Shown: positions 16,520 through 26,233 of the stretch, piece after piece
Layout of the letters: each line of letters opens with the position of its first letter
Numbering within the stretch: position 1 is the stretch's first letter
Source: Conexibacter sp. S30A1
GTDB lineage: Bacteria > Actinomycetota > Thermoleophilia > Solirubrobacterales > Solirubrobacteraceae
Direction: 5' to 3'
Assembly: GCF_023330665.1 (NCBI RefSeq)
Contig: NZ_CP097127.1
Location: 2,294,001 to 2,358,000 of the forward strand
DNA length: 64,000 nucleotides
Made by a program: the position numbers and the translations under genes
The notes under the pieces: generated by a model
Database searches by the model: none
Seen by the model: only the letters and a program-made list of their open reading frames with translations
What the model was told of the DNA's origin: nothing

Positions 16520-19500
16520 CGCCCGCCGTCCGGTTTCGGTAGCGGCGCTGAGCGCAGCGGCGGCTCCCACGCCTCACGCGGCGCGGAGATCGCCTCCGGC
16601 CGGAGCTTCAGCGGGACGGCCAGCTCGACGTTGCGCATCGAGGTCGGGACCGTCCACTGACTCCAGCCCTCGATGCCGGGCTCGTGCAGCAGCGAGACAT
16701 CGGTGTCGCTCTTGCCGCGCGCCTGATAGACGAGCGTGCGCTGACCGACCGACGCCTCGGCGCGCCAGGCGTCCAGCAGAACATCCAGACGCTCGGCAAG
16801 CGCGGCGGCGCCGTTGGCGGCAAGCTGACGTTCGGCACGACGGCGGATCGCCGCCTTGACCGCGCGAGCGCGAGCGGCGGCGGGGTCGACGGCCGCAGCG
16901 CCGGCGTTGGCGTTCCAGTCCGGGCCACCCAGCCGCAGCAGCGAGGCGAGCACGCCGGTCAGCCCACGGTCGAGCGCGCGTGGCGCAAACGGCGTGACCG
17001 AGAACGCCTCGACCTGGCGATACAGCGTGCGGTGGTAGTGAGCGAAGGTCTCGTAGTGGGAAAGATCGCGGGGGCGCGCCCAGTTGTAGACGGTCAGGAC
17101 AAGCCCGGGGTGACGGCGGCCGACACGGCTGGTGGCCTGGATGTACTCGCTGGTTGACTTCGGCTGGCCGGCGACAACCATGGCGCCGAGGCGGGGAACA
17201 TCGACACCGACAGAGATCATGTTGGTCGCGAGCAACACATCGATCGAGTACAGCTCACCGTCCCGGCGCTCCTTACGCGCCTGCTGCGAGGGACGCTCGA
17301 GCCCCAGCCGGTCGAGCACGTCCGGGATGTCGGAGGCGGTCTTACGGGAGGTGAGCTCCTCAACGATCAGACGCCCACGGCCCTCGCCGCCGCGGTCGCC
17401 GAACATCCGGCTCTGAATGTCATCCTCAACCAGGCGGCGCATGCCACCGAGCTCACGCAGCGAGTTGAAGTAACCAACCAGCGTCATGTAGGCGTCGGCC
17501 TCGCTGCCGGGCTGGCGCCCGAGCACCGTCCAGGCGGCGCGCAGCTGCGCGACATAGGTGCGGATGAGAACCTGCTTGAAGCGCCGACCGGGGGCGCAGA
17601 CACCGAGATAAAGACGCCCCGGACGCTCGTCGCGGTCGCTGGGCTGGTCGCGCTGAAGCGCAAATAACGAGTCGCGCGCGTCCAGGCCGGGCGGCGGGAA
17701 GACCGCGAGATGGCGGTCAAACAGGCGCGCTACCTGGTCCCCGGCGCGGCGGATCGTTGCGGTCGAGGCGATCACCTTGGGACGCACCTGCTGCCCGTCA
17801 AGCGGCCAGCAGCAGAGCTCATCAACAGCCGTCTCATAGAGCCCGACGAGACTCCCGAGCGGCCCTGAGATGAGATGCAGCTCGTCCTGGATGATGAGGT
17901 CCGGTGGGCGCAGCGGCTCGCAGTCGAGCACCGCGGCGCTGGGCAGCGGGCCCTGCCTGGGGTGCGAGCCCGGGTGCTCCTCACCGGCACTCAGGTAGCC
18001 GTGGCGCTCGCAGCGCCGTCGCACCTGCCCGAACAGTGCCTGAACCCGGCCCTCCCAGGGCATGCGGGCGAGCTTGTCGACGGTGGCGATCACAAGCGCG
18101 GGCAGCAGCCGATAGACCTCCTCGTCGACGACCACCACCGGCAGCCCCTCACCGGGGCTCGCGCGTGGCGTGAAGGCGCACTCACCGCCGATGTCAGAGC
18201 AGCTGATCAGGGTGCGGCCGCGCCGCGAGTCAACCTCGACGTCACGGCCACCCTCAAGCGCCGAGCCACACCAGGGACAGCGGGTCAGCTGCAGCGGTGA
18301 GGAGCCGCGCACGCCACCGCCGCGCTGGCGGGCCTGTCTGACCCACCGTTCGGCATCCTCGGTGCTGTTGGGGGTCGACGCCTGCCCGACCCAGAGACCT
18401 ATGCGCATCGGTGTCTTGCCCCAGCGCCGTTGCTCAGCGCTCTCGCCACGGCTGTAGAGCGCGCGGCGGCGCAGCTCGCAGGCACAGAGCAGCGCCGCCG
18501 CGCGCTGGAACTGCTGGAGGGTGAGCAGACGCAGCGTGTAGCGCATCAGCACCGCCACACCGTGTGAGCCGTCGCGGCCGGCGACGACACCCTGCAACCG
18601 GCGGATCGCGAGCGCGAAGGCGGTCAGACCGAGGTAGGCCTCGGTCTTGCCGCCGCCGGTCGGGAAGAACAGCAGCTCGACGAGGGCGTCAGCGCCGCTG
18701 CGGTCGGCGTGCAACGGGTCAGCCAGCGAAGGCAGCGAGAGCAGCACGAAGGCGAGCTGGAACGGGCGCCAGGAGCGGTTTGAGGGCACGTCGGCGGCGG
18801 TGACCGCGGCATGTAGCTTCAGCGCCTGGTTGCCGCGACGCGCCTCCGCGGCGAGCGTGTGCACACGCTGCTGCCACATCGCATGGTTGGCGAAGCGAAA
18901 CGCGGCGGCCACATCGGGATCGGCAAGCGCCTCGATGCCGGCGCGGATCCTGGCAAGCGCTGCGCGGGCTACGGCGATGTGGTCGCGCGCGGTGTCGCGG
19001 AAGGAGTCAAGGCCCTGGCCGGGATCGTCGATGCGACGCTCCTGCAAGTCGATCCAGGCCGCGTAGGCGTCAGCCAACGGCCCAAGCAGCAAGGGCAGCT
19101 GCGCGTCGTCGGTCTCGGCGATCGTCTTCATGTCGAGCGCCGCCTGCGCGGCGGTGAACGGCACGCGGATAGCTTCGTCGGTGAAGTCCTGTGGTGTCGG
19201 TGCGTCGGTGCGCGGGACCTCCTCGCCGGGCATCGGCTCGGTCGCGATCCTGACAGCGCGACCCGGCCGGCCGGGTGCCTCGCTCACGCGCACCCCCACC
19301 CCGTGGCCGACCGCGAGCTCGACGCGGTCACGAAACAGCATCTCCAGGCCCGCGAGCTCCTCGCGGTCGACCTCGGGCGCAAGCTCTGCTGCGGGCAGCG
19401 AGCGGCGCACGAACACCGCCTCCCCGCCCGGGCCCGCGACGGTCAGTGACGCTTGGCAGAGCCATTGGCTGTCTGAGCGTCCCGTGGCGCTCTGCTGTCC

Positions 19501-20124
19501 GTTTACCAGAAACAGGGAGACCAGCAGCTCACCGCCACGTCGGCGGACGACACCGCGGATCACGACCTCGGGCGCCGACGGGTCAGGGACCAGCGGCTCG
19601 ATCGGCCCGGCCCCGCTCAGCGGCACGTCCACCTGGCCGCCGCAGCTGCGCCGGCGCCAGCGTCGTGCCGATCGGCCGTCGCCGGCGAGCGCCTCGGCGC
19701 TCAACTGCCGCTCGTAGGTGCCCCAGGAAGCCTCGGCGATGACCTTCTCACAGCCGGCGTCGACGGCAAAGGTCAGGCCGAAGGAGGAGGGCACCAGCTG
19801 CTCCACCGCGGGCGGGCGGTCCTCGGCACGCCCCTCCTCCCCCTCATCGGCCGTGGAACCGCCGTCGGCGAGGTCATCCTCGGGCAGCAGCTCGGCCGCG
19901 AACGGATCGCCGTCGGGGTCATCCTCGCCGCCGGCCGGCGGTGCCGGCGGCGAGGAACCGGGCCGGAACCGGGGCGCGAGCAGGCCAAGCAGGTAACGGT
20001 CGACCGGCGCCTCGTCAAGCTCCTCCTGCGGCCCGGCAGCGGGGCCGATCAGGTCCTCACGGATCAGCTGCTCAAGCTCGGAGCGCAGCTCTCGCGCGCC
20101 CCTGGTCAAAAGCGGCTCAGGCAT
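16516..20124 (-). CDS. drmA: DISARM helicase DrmA
   Basis: A 1202-residue helicase. Walker A is FFPTGGGKTEAYLG. The Walker B region is LIIQDELHLISGPLGS. Motif III is VIASTATIRRA. The C-terminal helicase motifs are LLATNMISVGVDVPRLGAMV and QATSRVGRRHPG. This large helicase with an inserted non-helicase region matches DrmA, which binds DNA with DrmB. The frame is open upstream to 20694, but ATG 20124 gives the expected MPEPLLTRGARELRSELEQL beginning and avoids the DUF4276 gene ending at 20162. The ribosome site is weak, consistent with translational coupling. Confidence 0.92.
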   Translation of the reverse strand: MPEPLLTRGARELRSELEQLIREDLIGPAAGPQEELDEAPVDRYLLGLLAPRFRPGSSPPAPPAGGEDDPDGDPFAAELLPEDDLADGGSTADEGEEGRAEDRPPAVEQLVPSSFGLTFAVDAGCEKVIAEASWGTYERQLSAEALAGDGRSARRWRRRSCGGQVDVPLSGAGPIEPLVPDPSAPEVVIRGVVRRRGGELLVSLFLVNGQQSATGRSDSQWLCQASLTVAGPGGEAVFVRRSLPAAELAPEVDREELAGLEMLFRDRVELAVGHGVGVRVSEAPGRPGRAVRIATEPMPGEEVPRTDAPTPQDFTDEAIRVPFTAAQAALDMKTIAETDDAQLPLLLGPLADAYAAWIDLQERRIDDPGQGLDSFRDTARDHIAVARAALARIRAGIEALADPDVAAAFRFANHAMWQQRVHTLAAEARRGNQALKLHAAVTAADVPSNRSWRPFQLAFVLLSLPSLADPLHADRSGADALVELLFFPTGGGKTEAYLGLTAFALAIRRLQGVVAGRDGSHGVAVLMRYTLRLLTLQQFQRAAALLCACELRRRALYSRGESAEQRRWGKTPMRIGLWVGQASTPNSTEDAERWVRQARQRGGGVRGSSPLQLTRCPWCGSALEGGRDVEVDSRRGRTLISCSDIGGECAFTPRASPGEGLPVVVVDEEVYRLLPALVIATVDKLARMPWEGRVQALFGQVRRRCERHGYLSAGEEHPGSHPRQGPLPSAAVLDCEPLRPPDLIIQDELHLISGPLGSLVGLYETAVDELCCWPLDGQQVRPKVIASTATIRRAGDQVARLFDRHLAVFPPPGLDARDSLFALQRDQPSDRDERPGRLYLGVCAPGRRFKQVLIRTYVAQLRAAWTVLGRQPGSEADAYMTLVGYFNSLRELGGMRRLVEDDIQSRMFGDRGGEGRGRLIVEELTSRKTASDIPDVLDRLGLERPSQQARKERRDGELYSIDVLLATNMISVGVDVPRLGAMVVAGQPKSTSEYIQATSRVGRRHPGLVLTVYNWARPRDLSHYETFAHYHRTLYRQVEAFSVTPFAPRALDRGLTGVLASLLRLGGPDWNANAGAAAVDPAAARARAVKAAIRRRAERQLAANGAAALAERLDVLLDAWRAEASVGQRTLVYQARGKSDTDVSLLHEPGIEGWSQWTVPTSMRNVELAVPLKLRPEAISAPREAWEPPLRSAPLPKPDGGR

Positions 20125-20161
20125 CGGCGGCAGCGCTGAAGCCAAGCTCGCCCAATGCAAC

Positions 20162-20797
20162 CTACAGATCCTTGAGCAGCGTGGCAAACGCCGGCAGGCG
20201 GCGCAGCTCGGCGATCCTCGCCTGGGCGCCCAACGGCTCAAGGAACGATGTCGGATCGGGCCGGCGGCGGTGGCGACGACCGGGGCGCGCGGCTCTAACC
20301 GCGGCGGCGAACACAGCCTTTGGATCGAGCAGCCCCTCGAGCTCACCGGCGGTCGTGGGCACCCCGAGCTCGGTGGCCGTGCGGGTCGTTCCCAGCACGC
20401 TGGCGAGGCTCGCGCCGTCGGCGAGCACCCAGGTTTCAAGCTCGCGGACCGGCACCACGGCGACACCGCGGCGGCCGGCGTCGCCCAGGTGCTCGCGTAC
20501 GCGCTGGAGTCCGGGAGCGACGTTGTTTGAGCGTGCGGCGGCGGGATCGGCGCCACCGTCGGCGTGCACGAACAGGATGTGAAAGGCACTCTGCAGCCGT
20601 TGCGCACCGGTGGCGATGCGCTCGGCGCGCGCTGGCAGGGAGCGGTCCACCGGCAACCGTTGCACCTCGCTGACCTCAACCATGTAGCGGGCACCCGTCA
20701 GCAGGTGCGAGACGGCCCGCGGCAGCAGCCTGTCCAGGAAGCGGTGGTCGGTCGGCCCTTCGGCGTAGAGCGCCAAACCGAGCCAGGCTGCTGTCAC
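20162..20797 (-). CDS. DUF4276 TOPRIM-like protein, partner of the adjacent ATPase
   Basis: A 211-residue protein. The N-terminus LALYAEGPTDHRFLDRLLPR holds the TOPRIM-type Glu. FVHADGGAD near residue 76 supplies the Asp pair and PVRELETWVLAD follows, all typical of DUF4276, a TOPRIM-like family found with OLD/AAA ATPases. GTG 20797 overlaps the ATPase stop (GTGA), so the two are translationally coupled. By analogy with ATPase-TOPRIM pairs such as OLD, PARIS and AbiL it could be the nuclease or effector of a two-gene module. That function is inference. It is embedded between drmMI and drmA. Confidence 0.75.
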   Translation of the reverse strand: MTAAWLGLALYAEGPTDHRFLDRLLPRAVSHLLTGARYMVEVSEVQRLPVDRSLPARAERIATGAQRLQSAFHILFVHADGGADPAAARSNNVAPGLQRVREHLGDAGRRGVAVVPVRELETWVLADGASLASVLGTTRTATELGVPTTAGELEGLLDPKAVFAAAVRAARPGRRHRRRPDPTSFLEPLGAQARIAELRRLPAFATLLKDL

Positions 20798-22158
20798 CGG
20801 ACGCTCGCTGTGGCCAGATACTGCTCGACCTCGCCATGGCTGGCGAAACGGCCGATGTCATCGGGGTCCAGTGTCTGCTGGTAGGAGCGAAGCACCGGGC
20901 GTGCATGGGTGACGACGTCGACCGTGCCGGCCGCGCCGTCGATCCTCGTGGCCGACTCAAAGAAGATGCCCTCACGCTCGGACTGCAGCGCGTTGACGAC
21001 AACGGGAGAGTGGGTGGTGAGGATCAGCTGCAGCAGCGGCAGCCGGCCCTCGGTGCCCGTTGCCGACACGTCGACCAGCGCACGGAGGTGCTCGATCAGC
21101 GGGCCCAGGCGGGCGGGGTGAACACCGTTCTCGGGCTCCTCGAAGCAGACCAGGCCACCAAACTCGGGGTCACTTAGCGCGGTCAGCAGCGCGAGCACGC
21201 GCAGCGTACCGTCGGAGGCAACGCGACTTGAGTACTCGCCGGCATCCCTGGTGGCGATGACGATCTGCCATTGGTTCTCTGCCTCCTCTTCGCGCACGCG
21301 GACGCCGAGCACTCCAGGAACGAGGCTTGAGAGCTCGGCGGAGATGTCGGTCAGCACGCCCTCCGGGTCGTCCGGCTGCGCGGTGGCGGCCTTCAGGCGC
21401 GCGAGCACGGCGGCAAGGTTGGCGCCACTGGGCTCGAGCTGTGTGGGAGCGTGGCGGTCGGCAGGGCTGCGAAGGCTGGCTGGGTCGAGCTGCAAAAAGC
21501 GCCAGGAGAGCAGCTCCGCGCGCAGCGCGAAGAGATGCGGGAACTCGGCCGAGGTCATGGTCGAGAGCACCGTGCGCTCGGCCGCGGCGGCCGGTCGCGT
21601 GCGGCCCTGAACACCGTCCTGGCTGATGTAGAACTGCGGCGCGCCGCTGTCAGCGCGCGTCACCAGCAGGTCGGTGCGCCGACCGTACCCAAGCCGGGAG
21701 GTGATCGCTTCGGCCCCAATCCGCTTGAACGGCTTGGCCCATGCGTCATCACCGGCACCGATCCGCAGCGCCGCCTCGTACACCACGAAGAGCCGCTCAA
21801 AGCCACCGGTGCGCCGGCGCTCGAGCACGAGCTCGTAGCGCAGCCGGGTTTGGATGAGCTCCCGCTCAACCCCCCAGGGGTCGCGGATGTCAGGCTCGAT
21901 CAGAACCTCAACGGCAAGCCGCATCCGCTCGTCCACGGACCCCGACGGGGCGCGGTGAAAGAGCTCGCCCGGCTCGCCGCGCAGGCCACCCACGGCCGAC
22001 CGCAGATCAGTATCCGCGAGCCTCGAGAGCAGCTGGATCGCGTCGAGCAGGTTGGACTTGCCGCTGGCGTTGGTGCCGGCGATCACGTTGAAGGGCTGCA
22101 GGTCAAGCGCGAAGTCGCGAAAGGTCTTGAAACCGTCGATCTCGATCCTGGTCAGCAC
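20794..22158 (-). CDS. AAA/OLD-like ATPase embedded in DISARM operon
   Basis: A 454-residue RecF/OLD-type ABC ATPase. Walker A is AGTNASGKSNLLDAIQLLSR near residue 30. The signature-like segment is VASDGTLRVLALL, Walker B is GLVCFEEPENGVHPARL and the switch His is in LTTHSPVVVNALQ. There is no TOPRIM domain in this chain; it is instead the separate gene downstream. It lies 31 bases after the drmMI stop, within an otherwise unbroken operon. It is not a canonical class 1 DISARM component as far as I know. It may sense or regulate, or form an independent ATPase-TOPRIM defence pair. Confidence 0.82.
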   Translation of the reverse strand: MLTRIEIDGFKTFRDFALDLQPFNVIAGTNASGKSNLLDAIQLLSRLADTDLRSAVGGLRGEPGELFHRAPSGSVDERMRLAVEVLIEPDIRDPWGVERELIQTRLRYELVLERRRTGGFERLFVVYEAALRIGAGDDAWAKPFKRIGAEAITSRLGYGRRTDLLVTRADSGAPQFYISQDGVQGRTRPAAAAERTVLSTMTSAEFPHLFALRAELLSWRFLQLDPASLRSPADRHAPTQLEPSGANLAAVLARLKAATAQPDDPEGVLTDISAELSSLVPGVLGVRVREEEAENQWQIVIATRDAGEYSSRVASDGTLRVLALLTALSDPEFGGLVCFEEPENGVHPARLGPLIEHLRALVDVSATGTEGRLPLLQLILTTHSPVVVNALQSEREGIFFESATRIDGAAGTVDVVTHARPVLRSYQQTLDPDDIGRFASHGEVEQYLATASVR

Positions 22159-22189
22159 GATCTAAAACGGTACTCCCGGCAAGCGACGC

Positions 22190-25100
22190 TCAATCATCGA
22201 GCAGCGACAGCGTCCCAGCGGGAGCCACCCGCGCGCGGGGCTTCGGCTTTGTCTTGGCGTGTAGCCCGCGCCGGACCTCCTCGGCGTAGCGCTCGTGGTT
22301 TAGCTCAAGCAACCGGTCAAGCAGCTCCTGGCGGGGCGCCGGCGCGAACGTGTAGCGGACGCCGAACCTGGTCTCGTGGAAGCCGTGGCCGAGCTCCAGG
22401 TCACTCCAGCCGTAGGCGTCGCGGACGGCGCGGTCAAGCTGAACGTGCAGCTCGCGCAGGCGCACGATGTCGTCGGCGTGCTCATCAGGATCGTGCACGC
22501 GGTTGTAGGTCCTGGTCAGCCCCTCCTGGCGGTCAAGCATCAGGGCTGAGCGGTGCGCGTTGAGCTCGCCGCCGAGGATGCCGATGGCGTCGGTCAGCTC
22601 GGGCTGCGGGAAGGTCTCAAAGCAGTCGGTCGGGGTGTAACGAACCCGCGTCTCCAATGTCGACGCACGCGTCACTGCCCACCACCAGTGAAAGCCGCTC
22701 GACAGAAGGCCGAAATGGGCGTCATCGTCGTAGGCGAAGACGCCGAGGGCGTGGGCGTACACGATGCCGGTCGGAACGAACATCGGCTGCACCACCTTGC
22801 TGACGAGCGTGATTGCGATGCAGCGGTCGAGCGGGGCGATCGCGCGGTACAGGTCTTTCCCTTGGCGTCCAAACTGCCACCACCGTTCGCGGTAGCCCCG
22901 CTCATTGAGGTCAGCTCGCTCCGGACGCACCAAGTCCTCCACTCTTGCGAACGGCGCTGTGTACTCTCGCGCCCGCTCGATCGGCCAGTCGCGGAAGTCG
23001 ACCACACAGCGTGTCGGTGAGCCGTCGGGACGGGAGTTGAGGTCCTCACCGACGAGGTAGGGCCTGACGACCTCTTCGTTGCGAGGGTCGGCAGCCTTCA
23101 TCGCGTCGGCCTCTGCCCGGGAGAGCACAAAGCCCATGCCGAGGACGTAGGAGCCGATGAATGATCGCTCCCGATTGGCTTGGAGCCGTTGCGCGTTGCC
23201 ACCCACGCGGCTGCCCGGAGTAAGCGCGGGCGAGATCGACCCGACGGCAACGCCATCCAACACGCGGCTGGCGCTCCAGCCGTCCCGCCGTGCCCAGACC
23301 GTCGCCATCTCCAGGCTGGCGCCGCCCGGCCACGGCTCACTGGAGATCGCACGGTGAAACGTCCAGCCGGCCCCGTGCAGCTGGTCGAGCCCGACCTCGC
23401 GCGTATCCCCCTGGGCGAGGGTGTTGGTGGCGATCAGGCCAAAACCGCCGCTCGGGCGCAGCAGCTTGGCGGCGCGCAGGTAGAAGTAGGCGACGAGATC
23501 CGCGTTGCCACGCACGCCGCCAGCAAGCTGCCGCACCAGATAGCTCCGATAGGAGGTACCCAGCGCCCCCGTGATCTTCTTCCCACCCTGGAACGGCGGG
23601 TTGCCGACGATCGCGTCAAAACCACCGCGCTCGGACACCTCCGGGAACTCGAGCGCCCAGTGAAACGGCCTGCGGTCATCCCAGACCACCTCGGGCACGT
23701 CCCCGACGGCGCGGCGGCGCTCGACCAGCCAGTCGTCGGCGAGTGCGCGCAGCTCTGTACGCGCGACCGCGCGCTCGACATCAGTCAGGCCGTGGTCAAG
23801 CAGGGTGCGGATGCGACGGGCGACATCCGGCCCCTTCAGTGGGTCGGCGTCCTCGACACCAGCCAGAGCGGCGGCGACGATCAGGTCGCCGATCAGCCTG
23901 GCGTCGGCGAGCGCCGCCTGCGCCTGGGCCAAGAGCAGCGCCTTGCGCTCGGCGTCGGCGATCTCACGCACGATGAAGTCCTCGAGCTCACGGCGCAGCA
24001 TGAGCGCGCGCTCAAGCGCAGCGTCGATCACATCGGCGTGCAGATCGAGGCTCGCCTGCCGGTGGTGGGAGGGGTCGATATGCGCGACGCGCAGCTGCCG
24101 CAGGTCCGTGACCCCGAGCAGCGAGTCACCGAGGCGAAGCGCGTGGTCGACGAAGGAGAACGGACGGTCCTTGGCGAGCGTGATCAGCCACAGCGAGAGC
24201 TTGGCCATCTCGACAGCCATCGGGTTCTTGTCAACGCCATAGAGGCAGCGCTCGGCGATCAGGCGGTGGGCGAGTGCCTCGCGTTCGAGTGGGTCGGCCG
24301 GCAGCCCGCCGCCGCCGGCCAGCGGGCCGGTAGCGGCGGCGGCATCAGTGGCTGAGGTCTCGGTGTCCCAGGCCTCCTGCAGACGCTTGGCGAGGTAGCG
24401 GCAGGCGGCGACCAGGAAGGCGCCTGAGCCCATCGCGATGTCGGCGACCCGCAGCTCGAGCAGCTCGGCGGCGGGCCGGAGCTTCCATTTGCGCTCGTCG
24501 CGTTCCTGGGCGGGGCCGGGGTCATAGACGATCGGGTCAAGCGCGTGGTGGACGACCTCCTCGGCCAGCTCGCGCGGGGTGTAGTAGGTGCCGGAGGAGC
24601 GGCGGTCAAGCGCCTGGGTGACAAACAGCGAGCCGGCGAGGAAGACGAGCGGGTCGCCGCGCAGATCCTCGCGCAGCAGGCCGTGGAAGGGAGCGATGCG
24701 AGCGAGCAGCTGGTCATCGCCTGAGCAGACGGCGCGCAGGCGGGCGCGGCGCTCATCGCTGGGCTCGGCGTCAAGCGTCTTGGCGATCGCCGCAGCGGAG
24801 CGGCCCGTCTCCTTTGCCAGGCGCTCGATCAGCGTCGCTTCGCCCGACGCTGCCCAGCGCTCGATGTCACCGAGCAGCAGCTCGGGCTCGAGCCTGCCTG
24901 AGCAGGCCAGGGCGGTGTCGGTGATGCGCAGCGCGGTGTGGTCAAGCAGGCCCTCGTACACGTGGCCGATCTGCTCGACGTCAAGGGCCTCATAGGAGAG
25001 CAGCACGCTTGAGTCGCCCTGCAGCAGGGTCTGCAGCGCGTCGAGCAGGTGGAGCATCGTGCGGTCGTCGACCGGCAGCGGGCTGGCGCGGTGCTCATGC

Positions 25101-26233
25101 CAGCTGCTGCCGGGCGGGCGTCCCTCCAGAAACGGGTAACGGTCGGGGTCAAAGAGCCCGCCGCCATAGGCGGGAAGCCGTAGCGCGTCGTGCTCGATGC
25201 CGCCATGCACGGCGCGAAAGAGCGCGAGGACACGATGCCAGGCGGCGGTCGACCGCTCCAGCGGGTCCTCGCCGTCACGGTCGGCGCGTTCGCGCAGCTG
25301 GGCGCGCAGCGTGCTGGCGGCGAGCGTCTGGGCGTAGCGCTGGTCCTCGATCGGAAGCAGCCGCCGCTCCTCGGCGACGAACAGGAAGACAAGGCGCATG
25401 ATCGCGGTGACGGCGCCGCGGTAGACCTCGGCGCCCTCGAGCTCGCCGAGCAGCTCGCCGTGACGGTCCCGGTCGGCGCGGTCAAGCGTGGTGATCAGCA
25501 GCTCGACGGCGTGGCGGACCTGGGTGCCGAGCTGGTCGGCGACCTCCTGTTGACGCCCGGCGCTCTCGGCCAGCAGGCGTGTGAGACCCTGCTCGGCGGG
25601 GAGAGCAAAGAAGCGCCGGGCGCCGAGCAGGGTCACGAACGCCCTCAGCGTGAGCGGCTCCTCGAGCCACAGCTCAGCACGCCAGGCGCAGATTCCGGTG
25701 CTCTCCCCCGGGCGTGCCCAGACCAGCGTCCAGTCCATGCCGTTGGTGACGAGCGCGAGCGGGTGGCCGGTGGCGCGCGCGAGCTCGGCGGCGCGGTCAA
25801 GCGGGCTGGCGGCCCAGGCGTCGGCGCGCAACGGGCGATGGAGCGGGGTGCCGTGCGGATAGCTGTGGACGAGCAGCACGACCGGGTCATCCGGCGCGGC
25901 GTGGTCGCGCACCACATATGACGCGCGCAGCAGCACGTCCTGGACGGGCACACGGTAGGCGGGGTCGGTGTCGGCCGGTTCGCTGACAGCCTCGCGCAGA
26001 TCGAGCAGCTCGGTCAGCACCCACATGATCCAGCGCTGTTGCAGACGCCGGTCGTGCTGCCACTCCGCATACGCGAGGCGCAGATCGGCGATGCGCGTGA
26101 CGGCCTCAAGACCGTCGGGGAGCAGCTTCTCAAGCACCGGCACCGTCAGAAACGGGCCCTTGGTCTGCACCAGGGAGAGCCACTCGGCGTGGTGTGATGC
26201 GATCTTCGGGCGTGCGCGACGGGCGGGCGGCAT
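22190..26233 (-). CDS. drmMI: DISARM class 1 adenine DNA methyltransferase DrmMI
   Basis: A 1347-residue Eco57I/type IIG-like methyltransferase. The start of the methylase core is SSGTYYTPRELAEEVVHHAL. SAM motif I is VADIAMGSGAFLVAACRYLA. The N6-adenine motif IV is FDAIVGNPPFQGGKK. The context of LYGVDKNPMAVEMAKLSLWL is typical. A target-recognition-like region follows, toward the C-terminus. I see no clear nuclease motif in the N-terminal ~500 residues. In class 1 DISARM this enzyme marks host DNA so that unmethylated DNA can be distinguished. ATG 26233 is immediately adjacent to the drmD stop (no gap). Confidence 0.92.
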   Translation of the reverse strand: MPPARRARPKIASHHAEWLSLVQTKGPFLTVPVLEKLLPDGLEAVTRIADLRLAYAEWQHDRRLQQRWIMWVLTELLDLREAVSEPADTDPAYRVPVQDVLLRASYVVRDHAAPDDPVVLLVHSYPHGTPLHRPLRADAWAASPLDRAAELARATGHPLALVTNGMDWTLVWARPGESTGICAWRAELWLEEPLTLRAFVTLLGARRFFALPAEQGLTRLLAESAGRQQEVADQLGTQVRHAVELLITTLDRADRDRHGELLGELEGAEVYRGAVTAIMRLVFLFVAEERRLLPIEDQRYAQTLAASTLRAQLRERADRDGEDPLERSTAAWHRVLALFRAVHGGIEHDALRLPAYGGGLFDPDRYPFLEGRPPGSSWHEHRASPLPVDDRTMLHLLDALQTLLQGDSSVLLSYEALDVEQIGHVYEGLLDHTALRITDTALACSGRLEPELLLGDIERWAASGEATLIERLAKETGRSAAAIAKTLDAEPSDERRARLRAVCSGDDQLLARIAPFHGLLREDLRGDPLVFLAGSLFVTQALDRRSSGTYYTPRELAEEVVHHALDPIVYDPGPAQERDERKWKLRPAAELLELRVADIAMGSGAFLVAACRYLAKRLQEAWDTETSATDAAAATGPLAGGGGLPADPLEREALAHRLIAERCLYGVDKNPMAVEMAKLSLWLITLAKDRPFSFVDHALRLGDSLLGVTDLRQLRVAHIDPSHHRQASLDLHADVIDAALERALMLRRELEDFIVREIADAERKALLLAQAQAALADARLIGDLIVAAALAGVEDADPLKGPDVARRIRTLLDHGLTDVERAVARTELRALADDWLVERRRAVGDVPEVVWDDRRPFHWALEFPEVSERGGFDAIVGNPPFQGGKKITGALGTSYRSYLVRQLAGGVRGNADLVAYFYLRAAKLLRPSGGFGLIATNTLAQGDTREVGLDQLHGAGWTFHRAISSEPWPGGASLEMATVWARRDGWSASRVLDGVAVGSISPALTPGSRVGGNAQRLQANRERSFIGSYVLGMGFVLSRAEADAMKAADPRNEEVVRPYLVGEDLNSRPDGSPTRCVVDFRDWPIERAREYTAPFARVEDLVRPERADLNERGYRERWWQFGRQGKDLYRAIAPLDRCIAITLVSKVVQPMFVPTGIVYAHALGVFAYDDDAHFGLLSSGFHWWWAVTRASTLETRVRYTPTDCFETFPQPELTDAIGILGGELNAHRSALMLDRQEGLTRTYNRVHDPDEHADDIVRLRELHVQLDRAVRDAYGWSDLELGHGFHETRFGVRYTFAPAPRQELLDRLLELNHERYAEEVRRGLHAKTKPKPRARVAPAGTLSLLDD

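Noticed and set aside
20125..20694. N-terminal extension of drmA
   Set aside because: It overlaps the DUF4276 gene and does not resemble helicase sequence.
23180..24355. Plus-strand frame of 391 residues inside drmMI
   Set aside because: Antisense to clear methyltransferase motifs; no recognisable protein.
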